Shown: positions 14,982 through 22,559, counted from the first letter of the stretch. The stretch is 25,035 bases of DNA from Candidatus Zixiibacteriota bacterium (GCA_030615745.1 JAUWYR010000036.1:1-25035); one strand, 5' to 3'. Made by a program: numbers and translations. Notes: generated by a model not told the origin, from the sequence alone.

Positions 14982-16867
14982 TGAAAAGAGAAAAAATAAA
15001 TCATCTTTATTTTATAAGCTTCATAGTTTTTTTTTCTTATCTCATTCTTAACCCCTCTTCTTGTTTGGCAGTCAAACCTCCTATACTTCAAAAGATTATG
15101 ATTGAGGGAAATCAATTTTTCAAAGAAAAAAGAATTAAAGAAAATATGACAAATAAGGAGAATAAGTGGTATAACATCTTAAATAAAAGGAGGCTAAAAA
15201 GGTGGGAACTGGAAAAAGACCAATACAGAATAGAGGGTCTTTATAATACTTATGGATTTCTTGAGGCTAAGATTAAGCTCGATTACAAGATTTCAGAAAA
15301 AGATAAAGCAAAAGTCTTTGTGAAAATCGAAGAGGGTGTTCAGACAATGCTTGAGGATATATCTTTGACAGGAGGTATTGAAAAGCTAAAGCCTAAGGCT
15401 TTTAAGATATTGGAAGAGTTTGAAACTGATAAGTTTTTAAATCCGGCTAAAATAGAAAAAGCCAAGTTCTTATTAAAAACATTATATGCAAACAATGGAT
15501 ACCCTTATGCTGAGATCAGGACAAGTGTCAAAAAAAACAAGGATAAAACAAAAGCTTCTGTTATTTTCGAAATCACCTCAGGTCCTCTGGTTAGTTTTGG
15601 AGAGGTCTTTTTAAAAGGACTTAAACATACAAAAGAAAAAGTTGCTAAAAGGGAGTTGACCATAAAGAAGGGCCAGATTTATAGCAGAAAAAAGATCGTC
15701 GACTCGCAAAAGAGGGTTTACTCCACCAATCTTTTCAATTATATAAGCCTTGACGCAAAAGAGCCGGAGAAAAAACCTTTAAATCCCGATTTCACATTGA
15801 AAGTAGTTGAGAAAAAGTCTAACTTTTTTGGATTAAGAATGGGGGTAAGTCAAACCCAGCCCGCCAATTTTGTTGCTGACCTCACGACTTTGGACCTTTT
15901 GGCTGAGTGGGGTAATAGAAACCTTTTTGGCACAGGGAGAAAAATTAGTTTTTCAGGCTTCTCCAGCTTTGAGATTGTCAGATATAAACAGAATCTTTCT
16001 AACCGGTTCAGTTTGAAATTCTTTGAGCCATGGTTTTTGGGCAAAAGAATTCTTTTTGATCTGGACCTATATTATGAGCCAGGAATAAAAAGCATTCTTC
16101 AGGATTATAAGATTCAATCGTATGGTGGAAATCTCAACTTCAGCAAGGAATTAAGCAATTTTATAAAAGGCTGGTTTACCTTCAGTTACCAGAGGATAAA
16201 TATATTCGATGTCCCACCTGAAAAAATTGAGGATATTAAAAAAGAGTTAGGAATAAATATCAGGAGAAAATTCATCCTAATGGTTGAAAGAGATTCACGA
16301 GAAAATATCTTTGTTCCTGTTAATGGATCTTTAACTCGAATTTATGCTGAGCAAGTAGGAGGATTTTTAAAGGGTGACCATCATTTTCTAAAATTTATTT
16401 TTTCCTGGGCAAGATACAAAAGCTTAGGCAAGCCAGGTTTTCTGAACGTATTGGCTACAAGATTGAGATTTGGCTATATCAAAAGGATTAAAAAAGGTGA
16501 ATATGTTCCGACCTTCGACAGATTCTATTTAGGAGGTGCATCCACCATAAGAGGATATGCGGAAAATACTCTTGGTCCTAAGGATGAAAATGGTGATCCA
16601 AAAGGTGGGAAAGTGATGATTATAGGTAACCTTGAACTAAGAAGGGGTTTATTCTGGAAGTTCGGCTACACTTTTTTTGCCGATTTCGGCAACATCTGGT
16701 TCGAGTCTGAAGATGTAAATTTAGATGATTATAAGCTGACCGCAGGAGTTGGCTTACAGTTTTTCACTCCAATAGGCCCTTTAAGGCTAGATTATGCGAG
16801 AAGAATAATACGCAGAGAAGATCCAGTTGGAACAAGGTTACATCTGAGCATTTTATACGCTTTTTAA
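14981..16867 (+). CDS. Omp85-family outer membrane protein (BamA/TamA)
   Basis: A 628-residue outer membrane protein with a signal peptide (about 1-31, ending near SSCLA). Three POTRA-type repeats can be drawn: about 33-109, 112-203 (with NNGYPYAEIR) and 204-281 (F-G-E-V-F-L-K-G-L ... Y-S-R-K-K-I-V-D-S-Q). The barrel covers about 285-628, with the loop-6 motif GGASTIRGYAENTLGP, G-P-L-R-L-D-Y-A-R and a terminal aromatic beta-signal ending L-H-L-S-I-L-Y-A-F. An in-frame TTG one codon earlier is possible, but the ATG is preferred. With tamB directly upstream it is probably the TamA-like partner; three POTRAs fit TamA better than a five-POTRA BamA, but FCB BamA cannot be excluded. Confidence 0.92.
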   Translation: MKREKINHLYFISFIVFFSYLILNPSSCLAVKPPILQKIMIEGNQFFKEKRIKENMTNKENKWYNILNKRRLKRWELEKDQYRIEGLYNTYGFLEAKIKLDYKISEKDKAKVFVKIEEGVQTMLEDISLTGGIEKLKPKAFKILEEFETDKFLNPAKIEKAKFLLKTLYANNGYPYAEIRTSVKKNKDKTKASVIFEITSGPLVSFGEVFLKGLKHTKEKVAKRELTIKKGQIYSRKKIVDSQKRVYSTNLFNYISLDAKEPEKKPLNPDFTLKVVEKKSNFFGLRMGVSQTQPANFVADLTTLDLLAEWGNRNLFGTGRKISFSGFSSFEIVRYKQNLSNRFSLKFFEPWFLGKRILFDLDLYYEPGIKSILQDYKIQSYGGNLNFSKELSNFIKGWFTFSYQRINIFDVPPEKIEDIKKELGINIRRKFILMVERDSRENIFVPVNGSLTRIYAEQVGGFLKGDHHFLKFIFSWARYKSLGKPGFLNVLATRLRFGYIKRIKKGEYVPTFDRFYLGGASTIRGYAENTLGPKDENGDPKGGKVMIIGNLELRRGLFWKFGYTFFADFGNIWFESEDVNLDDYKLTAGVGLQFFTPIGPLRLDYARRIIRREDPVGTRLHLSILYAF

Positions 16868-16871
16868 ACAA

Positions 16872-16952
16872 CAGATTAAACAGATTGAACGGATATTATC
16901 AACGGATTTAACGGATAAAGCGGATGTTAGTCAGCGGATTAAACGGATTTTG
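16872..16952. repeat. Degenerate tandem repeat, CGGATTAAA units
   Basis: Eight consecutive units start with CAGAT or CGGAT: lengths 9, 9, 13, 9, 9, 14, 9 and 9 (CAGATTAAA, CAGATTGAA, CGGATATTATCAA, CGGATTTAA, CGGATAAAG and so on). It begins 5 nt after the Omp85 stop. The 302-bp gap 16868-17169 contains this array, two GC-rich palindromic elements and no gene. Confidence 0.85.
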
Positions 16953-17030
16953 TTTTTTATGATAAGTTTTTTCATAAATGCTAAAACGAATTTGTTAAAC
17001 ATTTAAATAATTCAGGAGATTTATGGTAGG

Positions 17031-17048
17031 CGCAGGCTTCAGCCTGCG
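17031..17048. repeat. Short GC-rich palindrome
   Basis: CGCAGGCT and AGCCTGCG form a perfect 8-bp inverted repeat around TC. It is in the leader of the amidotransferase gene and makes an apparent but spurious upstream reading-frame extension. Confidence 0.75.
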
Positions 17049-17073
17049 AGAAAAAACTATTTTCAATAACAAA

Positions 17074-17140
17074 CACAGGTTGCCTGCCCGGCCAGGGCCT
17101 GCCCGTTCAGGGCCTGCCCGGCCAGGGAGACAAGCTGTGT
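17074..17140. repeat. GC-rich element with three 15-bp tandem units
   Basis: Three units of GCCTGCCCGGCCAGG (the middle one with TT in place of GC) occupy 17082-17126 and are enclosed by nearly complementary arms ACACAGGTTG (17074-17083) and CAAGCTGTGT (17131-17140). One more unit copy occurs at 18635-18649 and a degenerate one near 21310-21322. The G+C of this element contrasts with its A/T-rich surroundings. Confidence 0.85.
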
Positions 17141-17169
17141 TACCGATATTTAAAAAGGTGAATCATAAA

Positions 17170-17928
17170 ATGAAAAGACCTATAATCGGAATCACCTGCT
17201 GTATGGATTATGAGGACAAAAAAAGAAAATATCCATTCACTTTTGCTTTCGATTACTTAAAAAGAAAGTACTATGAAGCTGTGGAATTAACAGGTGGAGT
17301 CCCTTTGATTTTGCCTAATATTGAAAAGTTGGAATTAATCGACGACATACTAAAAACCATAGATGGACTGCTCCTCTCCGGAGGAGGTGATATTCATCCA
17401 TCTTTTTTTGGACAGAAAATCGAAAAAGCTCTTCAAAAAAGCAAAAAATATCTTAAGATAATAAAGGAGAGGGATAGATTTGAAATAGAGCTTTTAAAAA
17501 GGGCTAAAGATAAAAATGTCCCTGTTTTCGGAATCTGTCGGGGACATCAATTGTTAAACGTCGCCTTTGGTGGAACTTTGTATCAAGATCTCTCTTTTTT
17601 AAACCTTAAAACCATTGAACATTCAACAAAAGGAAAAATCAAGTATAAAAAGAAGCATAGCGTTGAGATAAAGAAGGGGACCAAGTTATTCTCCATAATC
17701 AAAAAGAAAAAAGTCGAGGTCAACACAAATCATCACCAGGTGATAAAAGATATTGCACCAGGTTTTATCGCTTCTGCCCGATCAAGGGATGGTGTGATCG
17801 AGGCACTTGAAAGCTTAGAAGATGATTTTTTGCTTTCGGTTCAGTGGCATCCTGAAATGAACATTAAAGAGAAACAATCTCAGGCACTTTTTAAATCTTT
17901 CATCCAAGCCTCTTTGAAAAGAAAATGA
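17170..17928 (+). CDS. Class I glutamine amidotransferase-like hydrolase (peptidase C26, PuuD-like)
   Basis: A 252-residue protein with the gamma-glutamyl-GABA hydrolase signature: M-x-R-P-I-I-G-I-T start, L-L-S-GGGDIHP (69-77), nucleophile Cys123 in VFGICRGHQLLN, GGTLYQDL, VNTNHHQVI (185-192), D-G-V-I-E-A-L and SVQWHPEM with His227 and Glu229. The triad is complete. The likely reaction is hydrolysis of a gamma-glutamyl amide, but polyamine (Puu) genes are absent and the real substrate is unknown. The frame is open back to 17023, but that part is encoded by repeats and gives a low-complexity R/P/G/A-rich peptide; the ATG at 17170 has AAGGTGA in place and starts the conserved fold. Its TGA overlaps the thiE ATG by 4 nt. 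Confidence 0.92.
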   Translation: MKRPIIGITCCMDYEDKKRKYPFTFAFDYLKRKYYEAVELTGGVPLILPNIEKLELIDDILKTIDGLLLSGGGDIHPSFFGQKIEKALQKSKKYLKIIKERDRFEIELLKRAKDKNVPVFGICRGHQLLNVAFGGTLYQDLSFLNLKTIEHSTKGKIKYKKKHSVEIKKGTKLFSIIKKKKVEVNTNHHQVIKDIAPGFIASARSRDGVIEALESLEDDFLLSVQWHPEMNIKEKQSQALFKSFIQASLKRK

Positions 17929-18584
17929 AGAATAAAATGCAAAGCATTCTTCGAAAGAGTTTTTTAAAAAAAGTTAAACTCTATGTAGTAGTGGATAAAG
18001 AAATCTGTCCACACAAAAAAATCGAAAAGGTTGTGCTGGAGATAATTGAAGGTGGAGCACAGATGATTCAATTCAGAGATAAAAATTCTTCTGATAAAGA
18101 TTTTTTAAAAGATGCTTTGAGAATAAAAAAAATAACAAGCTCAAAAAAAATTCCTTTGATAATAAATGACCGGGTGGATATCGCAGAATGGGTCAATGCT
18201 GAAGGAGTCCATCTGGGTCAGGATGACCTTCCCCCAGAGGTTGCCAGAAAGATTTTAGGTGAAGATAAAATATTAGGTGTATCGACTAAAAACTTAAAAC
18301 AGGCAAAAATTGCAGAGAAAAAAGGGGCGGATTATTTGGGTTTTGGTCCTGTTTTTCATACCACCTCAAAAAAAATTCAAAAGACGATAGGTATCATTCC
18401 AGTCAAAAGAGCACAAGAGATAATAAAAATCCCGGTTTTCCCCATTGGAGGAATAAACTTAAAAAATATCGAAAAACTAACTGAAATTGGATGCAAAAGA
18501 GCCTGCGTTTTATCAGCCGTGGTCTGTGCTAAAGATCCCAAGAAAGCAGTTGAAAAACTTTTAAAAAAATTGATTGGAGTGTAA
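17925..18584 (+). CDS. thiE: Thiamine phosphate synthase
   Basis: ThiE couples the hydroxymethylpyrimidine diphosphate and thiazole phosphate moieties of thiamine. The 219-residue TIM-barrel protein has the expected motifs: I-Q-F-R-D-K (48-53), L-I-I-N-D-R-V-D-I-A (78-87), GVHLGQDDLP (94-103), L-G-V-S-T (117-121), Y-L-G-F-G-P-V-FHTTSKK (137-150) and F-P-I-G-G-I-N (172-178). It overlaps the amidotransferase by ATGA, so it is translationally coupled. A second Met at codon 5 is a possible alternative start. No other thi gene and no TPP riboswitch are visible nearby. Its last 27 bases are part of a 60-bp direct repeat. Confidence 0.94.
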   Translation: MKNKMQSILRKSFLKKVKLYVVVDKEICPHKKIEKVVLEIIEGGAQMIQFRDKNSSDKDFLKDALRIKKITSSKKIPLIINDRVDIAEWVNAEGVHLGQDDLPPEVARKILGEDKILGVSTKNLKQAKIAEKKGADYLGFGPVFHTTSKKIQKTIGIIPVKRAQEIIKIPVFPIGGINLKNIEKLTEIGCKRACVLSAVVCAKDPKKAVEKLLKKLIGV

Positions 18585-18617
18585 AGCTTTAGCTTTACTT
18601 ATTTATTTTCCTTTTAA
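18558..18617 (+). repeat. 60-bp direct repeat, first copy (includes the thiE 3' end)
   Basis: It starts CTTTTAAAAAAATTGATTGG inside the last codons of thiE and runs through the palindrome GTAAAGCT-TT-AGCTTTAC into the downstream A/T-rich sequence. It matches 18696-18755 at 58 of 60 positions (differences at 18601 and 18615). Confidence 0.93.
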
Positions 18618-18695
18618 CTGTAGCACGCGTAGCAGCCTGCCCGGCCAGGGAGCCTTTATGGCTCTGTGCGGAGGGATAAACCCTCCGCTACGCGG
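18618..18695. repeat. 78-bp GC-rich palindromic element between the direct repeats
   Basis: Outer arms CGCGTAGC (18626-18633) and GCTACGCG (18687-18694) are perfect inverted repeats. Inside are the unit GCCTGCCCGGCCAGG (18635-18649), also found at 17082-17126, and a hairpin GCGGAGGG-ATAAA-CCCTCCGC (18668-18688, overlapping the right outer arm). It looks like a small non-coding dispersed element. Confidence 0.85.
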
Positions 18696-18755
18696 CTTTT
18701 AAAAAAATTGATTGGAGTGTAAAGCTTTAGCTTTACTTCTTTATTTTCCTTTCAA
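18696..18755 (+). repeat. 60-bp direct repeat, second copy (duplicated thiE tail)
   Basis: This copy repeats the final 27 bases of thiE including its TAA, plus 33 bases downstream, 138 bp further right. It is not part of any gene. Confidence 0.93.
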
Positions 18756-18854
18756 AGCTTCTTTTACCCAATTTAAATAGGAAGAAAAATAAAATTCTTA
18801 TCCGACAACGCCAAACTTGTTATCTCAATTGAATCAAATATATTCAAATTTATA

Positions 18855-18886
18855 ATTGACATCGCAATATAATAATGTCAGTAGTT
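18855..18886. repeat. IS-terminus-like sequence matching the ISNCY remnant end
   Basis: Reads ATTGACATCGCAATATAATA-ATGTCAGTAGTT; 25 of 32 ungapped positions equal those of 8851-8882, the end of the transposase remnant. A second TGTCAG repeat unit follows at 18899-18904 after GGCAAATAGAAAA. It is probably the surviving end of another copy; no recognisable transposase is attached. It lies in the 616-bp gene-free stretch 18585-19200, together with the thiE-tail duplication, a hairpin cluster and the kinase promoter. Confidence 0.5.
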
Positions 18887-18899
18887 GGCAAATAGAAAA

Positions 18900-19085
18900 T
18901 GTCAGGTTATAATCGCCCATATGGGTGATGTGTATTGTTTAGCCTGACAATGAAAGAGACACATAGATATGCGTATGCATCAAGAGATAAGATAATCTCT
19001 GAAGTAAATGATGGTTTTGTTTTTCGTTAGTGTTCCTCACCAACGAAAAGAAACTCCAGGCTGCTGGTCAAAAAGACCAACAGCC
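18900..19085. other. Cluster of four hairpins in the gap before the sensor kinase
   Basis: TGTCAGG (18900-18906) pairs with CCTGACA (18943-18949) and encloses the palindrome CCCATATGGG (18916-18925). AGAGAT (18983-18988) pairs with ATCTCT (18995-19000). TTTTCGTT (19021-19028) pairs with AACGAAAA (19042-19049), extended by GTG/CAC. GGCTGCTGGTC (19059-19069) pairs with GACCAACAGCC (19075-19085) with one mismatch around AAAAA. No convincing reading frame crosses it. It may be a structured RNA, the interior of an IS remnant, or repeats; I cannot tell which. Confidence 0.5.
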
Positions 19086-19153
19086 AACGTCGAAGATCTT
19101 TTTGAATGTTAAAGGGTTTGGGTCCCAAATCCAGAAAATGCTTTTCTTATCCC

Positions 19154-19182
19154 TTGACACCCATCTTTTCTACGTTTAAATT
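19154..19182 (+). promoter_or_regulatory. Promoter of the sensor kinase gene
   Basis: A perfect TTGACA (19154-19159) is 17 nt from TAAATT (19177-19182, 4/6). The expected transcription start, about 19189, is after the ATG at 19183, which argues that translation begins at 19201. Confidence 0.65.
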
Positions 19183-19200
19183 ATGTGGGAGGAAAAGAGG

Positions 19201-21249
19201 ATGAGAAGATTTTTAGCCCCGAAATTTCTTGCCCATCTTAGGTTAAGATACGCCATACTTATTACTCTACTTTTAGCAACGATTCTTTTCTTCATCGCTT
19301 TTTTCGGAATTCAGAAAAGCAAATCAAATATGCTTGAGGTAATGGAAAGAGAGGGGAAGGCTCTGTTGGAAAGCCTGATTCTGGCAAGCAAGAATACTAT
19401 TTCCGCTAACCTTCTAATTGAGGATTTATCTGCGGACAAGCTTCTGGATATTGCCAAGCTGGTTGACCGGTTAGATAACGAAGGAAAAGTCACAGAAAAG
19501 CAACTTTTAGAAATAGCAAACCTCACCGGCGTTTTAAGAATTGATATATTAGATAAAGATGGAAAAATAGTTCAAAGCAACAACCCTTTTGATAAAAAGA
19601 TATATGAGGACACCTCTGGTGTAGTCTATTCAGTGCTAAACGAGTTTATCAATGAGGAGACTGAGGAGGTCTTTTTCAAGATAGAAAAAGAGGATATATT
19701 AAAAGAGATAAGATATGGTGTTATAAAAAGAAGGTCTGAAAAAAAAGGAGCAATAGTAGCCATAGCACCTGCTGGGTATTTTCGCGGATTCGAGGAAAAG
19801 ATTGGGATCGGTTACTTTATTCAGAGGATAAGTCAGGAGTCGGGTATAGAATACATTTTGCTCCAATCCGAGCAGGGGATCGTTTTCGCCTCAAAAAAAG
19901 TTGAGAGGATGCTCAAGATAGAAGCTGACCCTTTTTTGCAAAAATCATTAAATCAGAACCTCTCCCTAAGCAGGGTCATACCATTTGAGGGCAGGAATGT
20001 CCTGGAGGTGGTGAAACCATTTTTATCAGAAAAATATCCAAAAGGGATTTTTAGATTAGGGTTGTCTTTGGAGGGGTACAATCAGGTATCGGAAAGTTAT
20101 ACCCGTCAGATGATATTTTTTGCTATAATTCTTTTTATCTTAGGTATTGTTCTAATCGGAATAGTGGTGATAAATCAGAGCTATTTTGTTCTGGATAAAT
20201 CTTTCAAACAGATTAAGACCATAACCGGAAATGTTTTGGAGGGGATGGAAAGCGGAGTGGTGGCTGTTGACCAAGATGGGAAGATAATAATCATAAACAG
20301 GGTGGCTGAGTCGATTTTCTCTTTAAAAAAAGAGGATGTGTTAAACAGAGATTACTTGCAGGTTTTCCCTGAGGATGAGCCTCTTTTAAAAAAGACCTTA
20401 AAACAAAGAAAAATTGTCAGAGGAAAAGAGGAAGAATTCAAGACTTTTTCTGGTGAAGAGAAGTTTTTGATAATTGGAACTTCCACGATATATGATGAGG
20501 AGGGGCAAATGGGTGGTGCGGTATCTGTTATACACGATGTAACTGAGCTGAAAAAATTCGAGGAGGAGGCAAAAAGAGCAGAAAGGCTGAAAGCATTAGG
20601 AAGTTTAGCCGCTGGTGTTGCTCACGAGATAAGAAACCCATTGAATGCAATCTCCATTGCCACTCAGAGATTAAAAAAGGAGTTTATTCCGACGAAAAAC
20701 GAAGATGAATACACCTCCTTCACCAATACGATCTTAAAAGAGATAAAAAGGCTCGACTTAATAATCAATCAGTTTCTGAGTCTGGCTAAAGCTCATAAGT
20801 TAAATTTAGCTGAAACTGATTTGAATTCATTGTTAAACGAGATATTAAAATTAGTTGAGATGGAAGCACAGGATCGAAAGGTCATAATAGAGAAAAAAAT
20901 AGAAAAACTTCCTAAAATTCAAGTTGACAAAGAGGAGCTCAAAAAGGCTTTGTTAAATATATTATTAAATAGTGTCCAAGCCACACCACCAGAGGGAAAA
21001 GTGTTTTTTGAATCATTTTTTGATGAGGAAAAAAATGAGATTTTGATAAAAGTTAAAGATTCTGGTCCAGGAATCCCCAAGGAAAATCTTCGCAGGATAT
21101 TCCAGCCCTATTTCACCACCAAAGAGAAGGGAACCGGTTTGGGTTTAGCCATAGCATACCGGATAATAGCTGACCATAAAGGAAAGATCGAGGTAAAAAG
21201 CGAGGAGGGAAAGGGGACAACTTTCATCATAAGATTGCCTGTGGAATAA
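19201..21249 (+). CDS. Membrane sensor histidine kinase (PAS-HisKA-HATPase, NtrB/ZraS-like)
   Basis: A 682-residue kinase. A membrane helix at about 17-38 is followed by an extracytoplasmic sensor region (40-300, beginning with a long helix, Cache-like with I-D-I-L-D-K-D-G-K-I-V and a G-Y-F-x-x-x-I block) and a second helix at about 303-325. A PAS domain at about 335-450 contains G-M-E-S-G-V-V-A-V-D-Q-D-G-K-I and ends V-I-H-D-V-T-E-L. HisKA has phospho-acceptor His475 in GVAHEIRNPLNAI. The ATPase domain shows the N box with Asn590 (L-L-N-SVQATP), G1 D-S-G-P-G-I-P (620-626) and G2 GTGLGLAIA (644-652). ATG at 19201 has GGGAGG upstream; an in-frame ATG at 19183 lies inside the promoter. The HEIRNP type usually pairs with NtrC-like regulators; none is adjacent, so it is an orphan here. 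Confidence 0.94.
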   Translation: MRRFLAPKFLAHLRLRYAILITLLLATILFFIAFFGIQKSKSNMLEVMEREGKALLESLILASKNTISANLLIEDLSADKLLDIAKLVDRLDNEGKVTEKQLLEIANLTGVLRIDILDKDGKIVQSNNPFDKKIYEDTSGVVYSVLNEFINEETEEVFFKIEKEDILKEIRYGVIKRRSEKKGAIVAIAPAGYFRGFEEKIGIGYFIQRISQESGIEYILLQSEQGIVFASKKVERMLKIEADPFLQKSLNQNLSLSRVIPFEGRNVLEVVKPFLSEKYPKGIFRLGLSLEGYNQVSESYTRQMIFFAIILFILGIVLIGIVVINQSYFVLDKSFKQIKTITGNVLEGMESGVVAVDQDGKIIIINRVAESIFSLKKEDVLNRDYLQVFPEDEPLLKKTLKQRKIVRGKEEEFKTFSGEEKFLIIGTSTIYDEEGQMGGAVSVIHDVTELKKFEEEAKRAERLKALGSLAAGVAHEIRNPLNAISIATQRLKKEFIPTKNEDEYTSFTNTILKEIKRLDLIINQFLSLAKAHKLNLAETDLNSLLNEILKLVEMEAQDRKVIIEKKIEKLPKIQVDKEELKKALLNILLNSVQATPPEGKVFFESFFDEEKNEILIKVKDSGPGIPKENLRRIFQPYFTTKEKGTGLGLAIAYRIIADHKGKIEVKSEEGKGTTFIIRLPVE

Positions 21250-21266
21250 CAACAAGACCGAGTGTT

Positions 21267-21414
21267 CGCCAGGTCCCCTGACCTGGCGAGAAAAACTGTC
21301 GGGTCAGCTTGCCTAGCCAGGGGGGACCCGACCAGCACAGATGAGATTTTTTTCAGTGCTGTCGGCAATTACCTCCCACAGAACTCTAAGCGTCAGGAGT
21401 GGAGTTCCTGACGC
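21267..21414. repeat. Row of four intergenic hairpins after the kinase gene
   Basis: CGCCAGGT-CCCCTG-ACCTGGCG (21267-21288), GTCGGGTC (21298-21305) with GACCCGAC (21325-21332), CAGCAC (21333-21338) with GTGCTG (21356-21361), and GCGTCAGGA-GTGGAGT-TCCTGACGC (21390-21414). All stems are perfect. The second loop contains TTGCCTAGCCAGG, a relative of the 15-bp unit at 17082. They occupy the gap between the convergent kinase and S41 peptidase genes and could also help terminate transcription, though none has a proper T tract. Confidence 0.85.
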
Positions 21415-21536
21415 AACTAATTAAAGTATATTTTGACCGGTGGCAGAAGTTACTGGTTTACCCTAACAACAATAACTTAGAAAATAAAAATAAATTCATC
21501 CTATTCCATAATAATATTTTAATATTCAACAAGCAA

Positions 21537-22559
21537 TCACTTCAGCATATCAATGGCATACTCCAATTGTTTATCTCTTCCCCGTTTAACATCTTCTTCT
21601 GTTTGGATAACACGAATATCTGGCGGTATACCAAGCCATTCCCACGGCAGTCCATCGTAACGGCGAAGATCGATTGTTCCAATATAAACCAGTTTCCCGC
21701 TGGGTAGATGATATTCACCTGTCGCATCTGGAGGATTATCCTGAGAACCCGCTGAACCTCCGCCCGTTGTATCGCCTACAACCGTTACATCTGGCAATTG
21801 CTTCATGATTTCCGTGCAAAGTTCTCCCGCGCTAAATGTTGACCCGTTTATCAATACAACCACAGGATTCACATAAGTGAAAGGACCTTGTGGCTGAAAT
21901 GGCGGCAAATCCAATAATTCGCCCAACAAGTAGAAATCGGGTCTCTCCAGTGGCGAGGTCATAAATCTAGTGACAACTGCTTCAACATTACCATAGTCAC
22001 CACCTCTCTTTTGACGGATGTCAATGATCAGTCCTTTTGTGTTCTTCAGATATTGTAATGCCTCAGGAAATTCATTTATCAGATAGTCTTCGTGAAAATC
22101 TGACAAGAACGCATAACCTACATTACCAGGAATAATTTGGTATTCAATACTTCTACTTTCTGACAGCCGAAGTTCTTTGTCAAAATACTTTCTGACCACA
22201 AAAGGACTATATGCATGTCGATCTCTTAAGTGACGCGGCGCAACATAAGGATATACCTCACCACCACCATTGGTATGGTAATAAACGTGTCCATCTTTCA
22301 ATTCAAATAACATGTCGTGTAACACCTGATAGATCTCATCTCCGTTTGCGTTTTCAGCTCGCGGACGATATACTGTATATATTGAGTCCCAATCGATCTT
22401 TTTAAATTCAAGATAAGGATATACAGATTTTACCCTGTTCCATGCAGCTTCAAAATCTTTCATGTTCTGATTCGATTCAGGGGCTGTCACGATAATGCCT
22501 TCGCAGGCCATAAGCGATACTGTGACAAAGAGAATGAATAAGTGAATCATCTTTTTCAT
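21537..22559 (-). CDS. S41-family peptidase, lipoprotein
   Basis: A 340-residue tail-specific-type protease. The N-terminus M-K-K-M then hydrophobic residues ending SLMAC with Cys19 is a lipoprotein signal, so it is membrane-anchored on the periplasmic or outer side. The S41 domain covers about 80-315: K-D-GH with His91 as catalytic His of the S41B/tricorn-like type, G-L-I-I-D-I-R-Q-K-R-G-G (176-187), V-L-I-NGSTFSAGE (235-246) with nucleophile Ser243, and V-V-G-D-T-T-GGGSAGS (260-272). The N-terminal F-E-A-A-W-N-x-V-K-x-x-Y-P-Y-L helix is typical of this group, and no PDZ domain is evident. AAGGAAG precedes the ATG. It is 14 nt behind an outer-membrane barrel gene. Codon use has visibly more G/C than its neighbours. 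Confidence 0.92.
   Translation of the reverse strand: MKKMIHLFILFVTVSLMACEGIIVTAPESNQNMKDFEAAWNRVKSVYPYLEFKKIDWDSIYTVYRPRAENANGDEIYQVLHDMLFELKDGHVYYHTNGGGEVYPYVAPRHLRDRHAYSPFVVRKYFDKELRLSESRSIEYQIIPGNVGYAFLSDFHEDYLINEFPEALQYLKNTKGLIIDIRQKRGGDYGNVEAVVTRFMTSPLERPDFYLLGELLDLPPFQPQGPFTYVNPVVVLINGSTFSAGELCTEIMKQLPDVTVVGDTTGGGSAGSQDNPPDATGEYHLPSGKLVYIGTIDLRRYDGLPWEWLGIPPDIRVIQTEEDVKRGRDKQLEYAIDMLK

Noticed and set aside
16960-17169. Possible TPP riboswitch ahead of the amidotransferase-thiE pair
   Set aside because: The conserved CTGAGA and the ACCTGATCTGG-type blocks are absent; the leader consists of repeats.
18950-19030. Short frame M-K-E-T-H-R-Y-A-Y-A-S-R-D as a possible transposase N-terminus inside the IS-like end
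   Set aside because: Only 26 codons, no clear helix-turn-helix motif and no ribosome binding site; the resemblance is not enough to call it.
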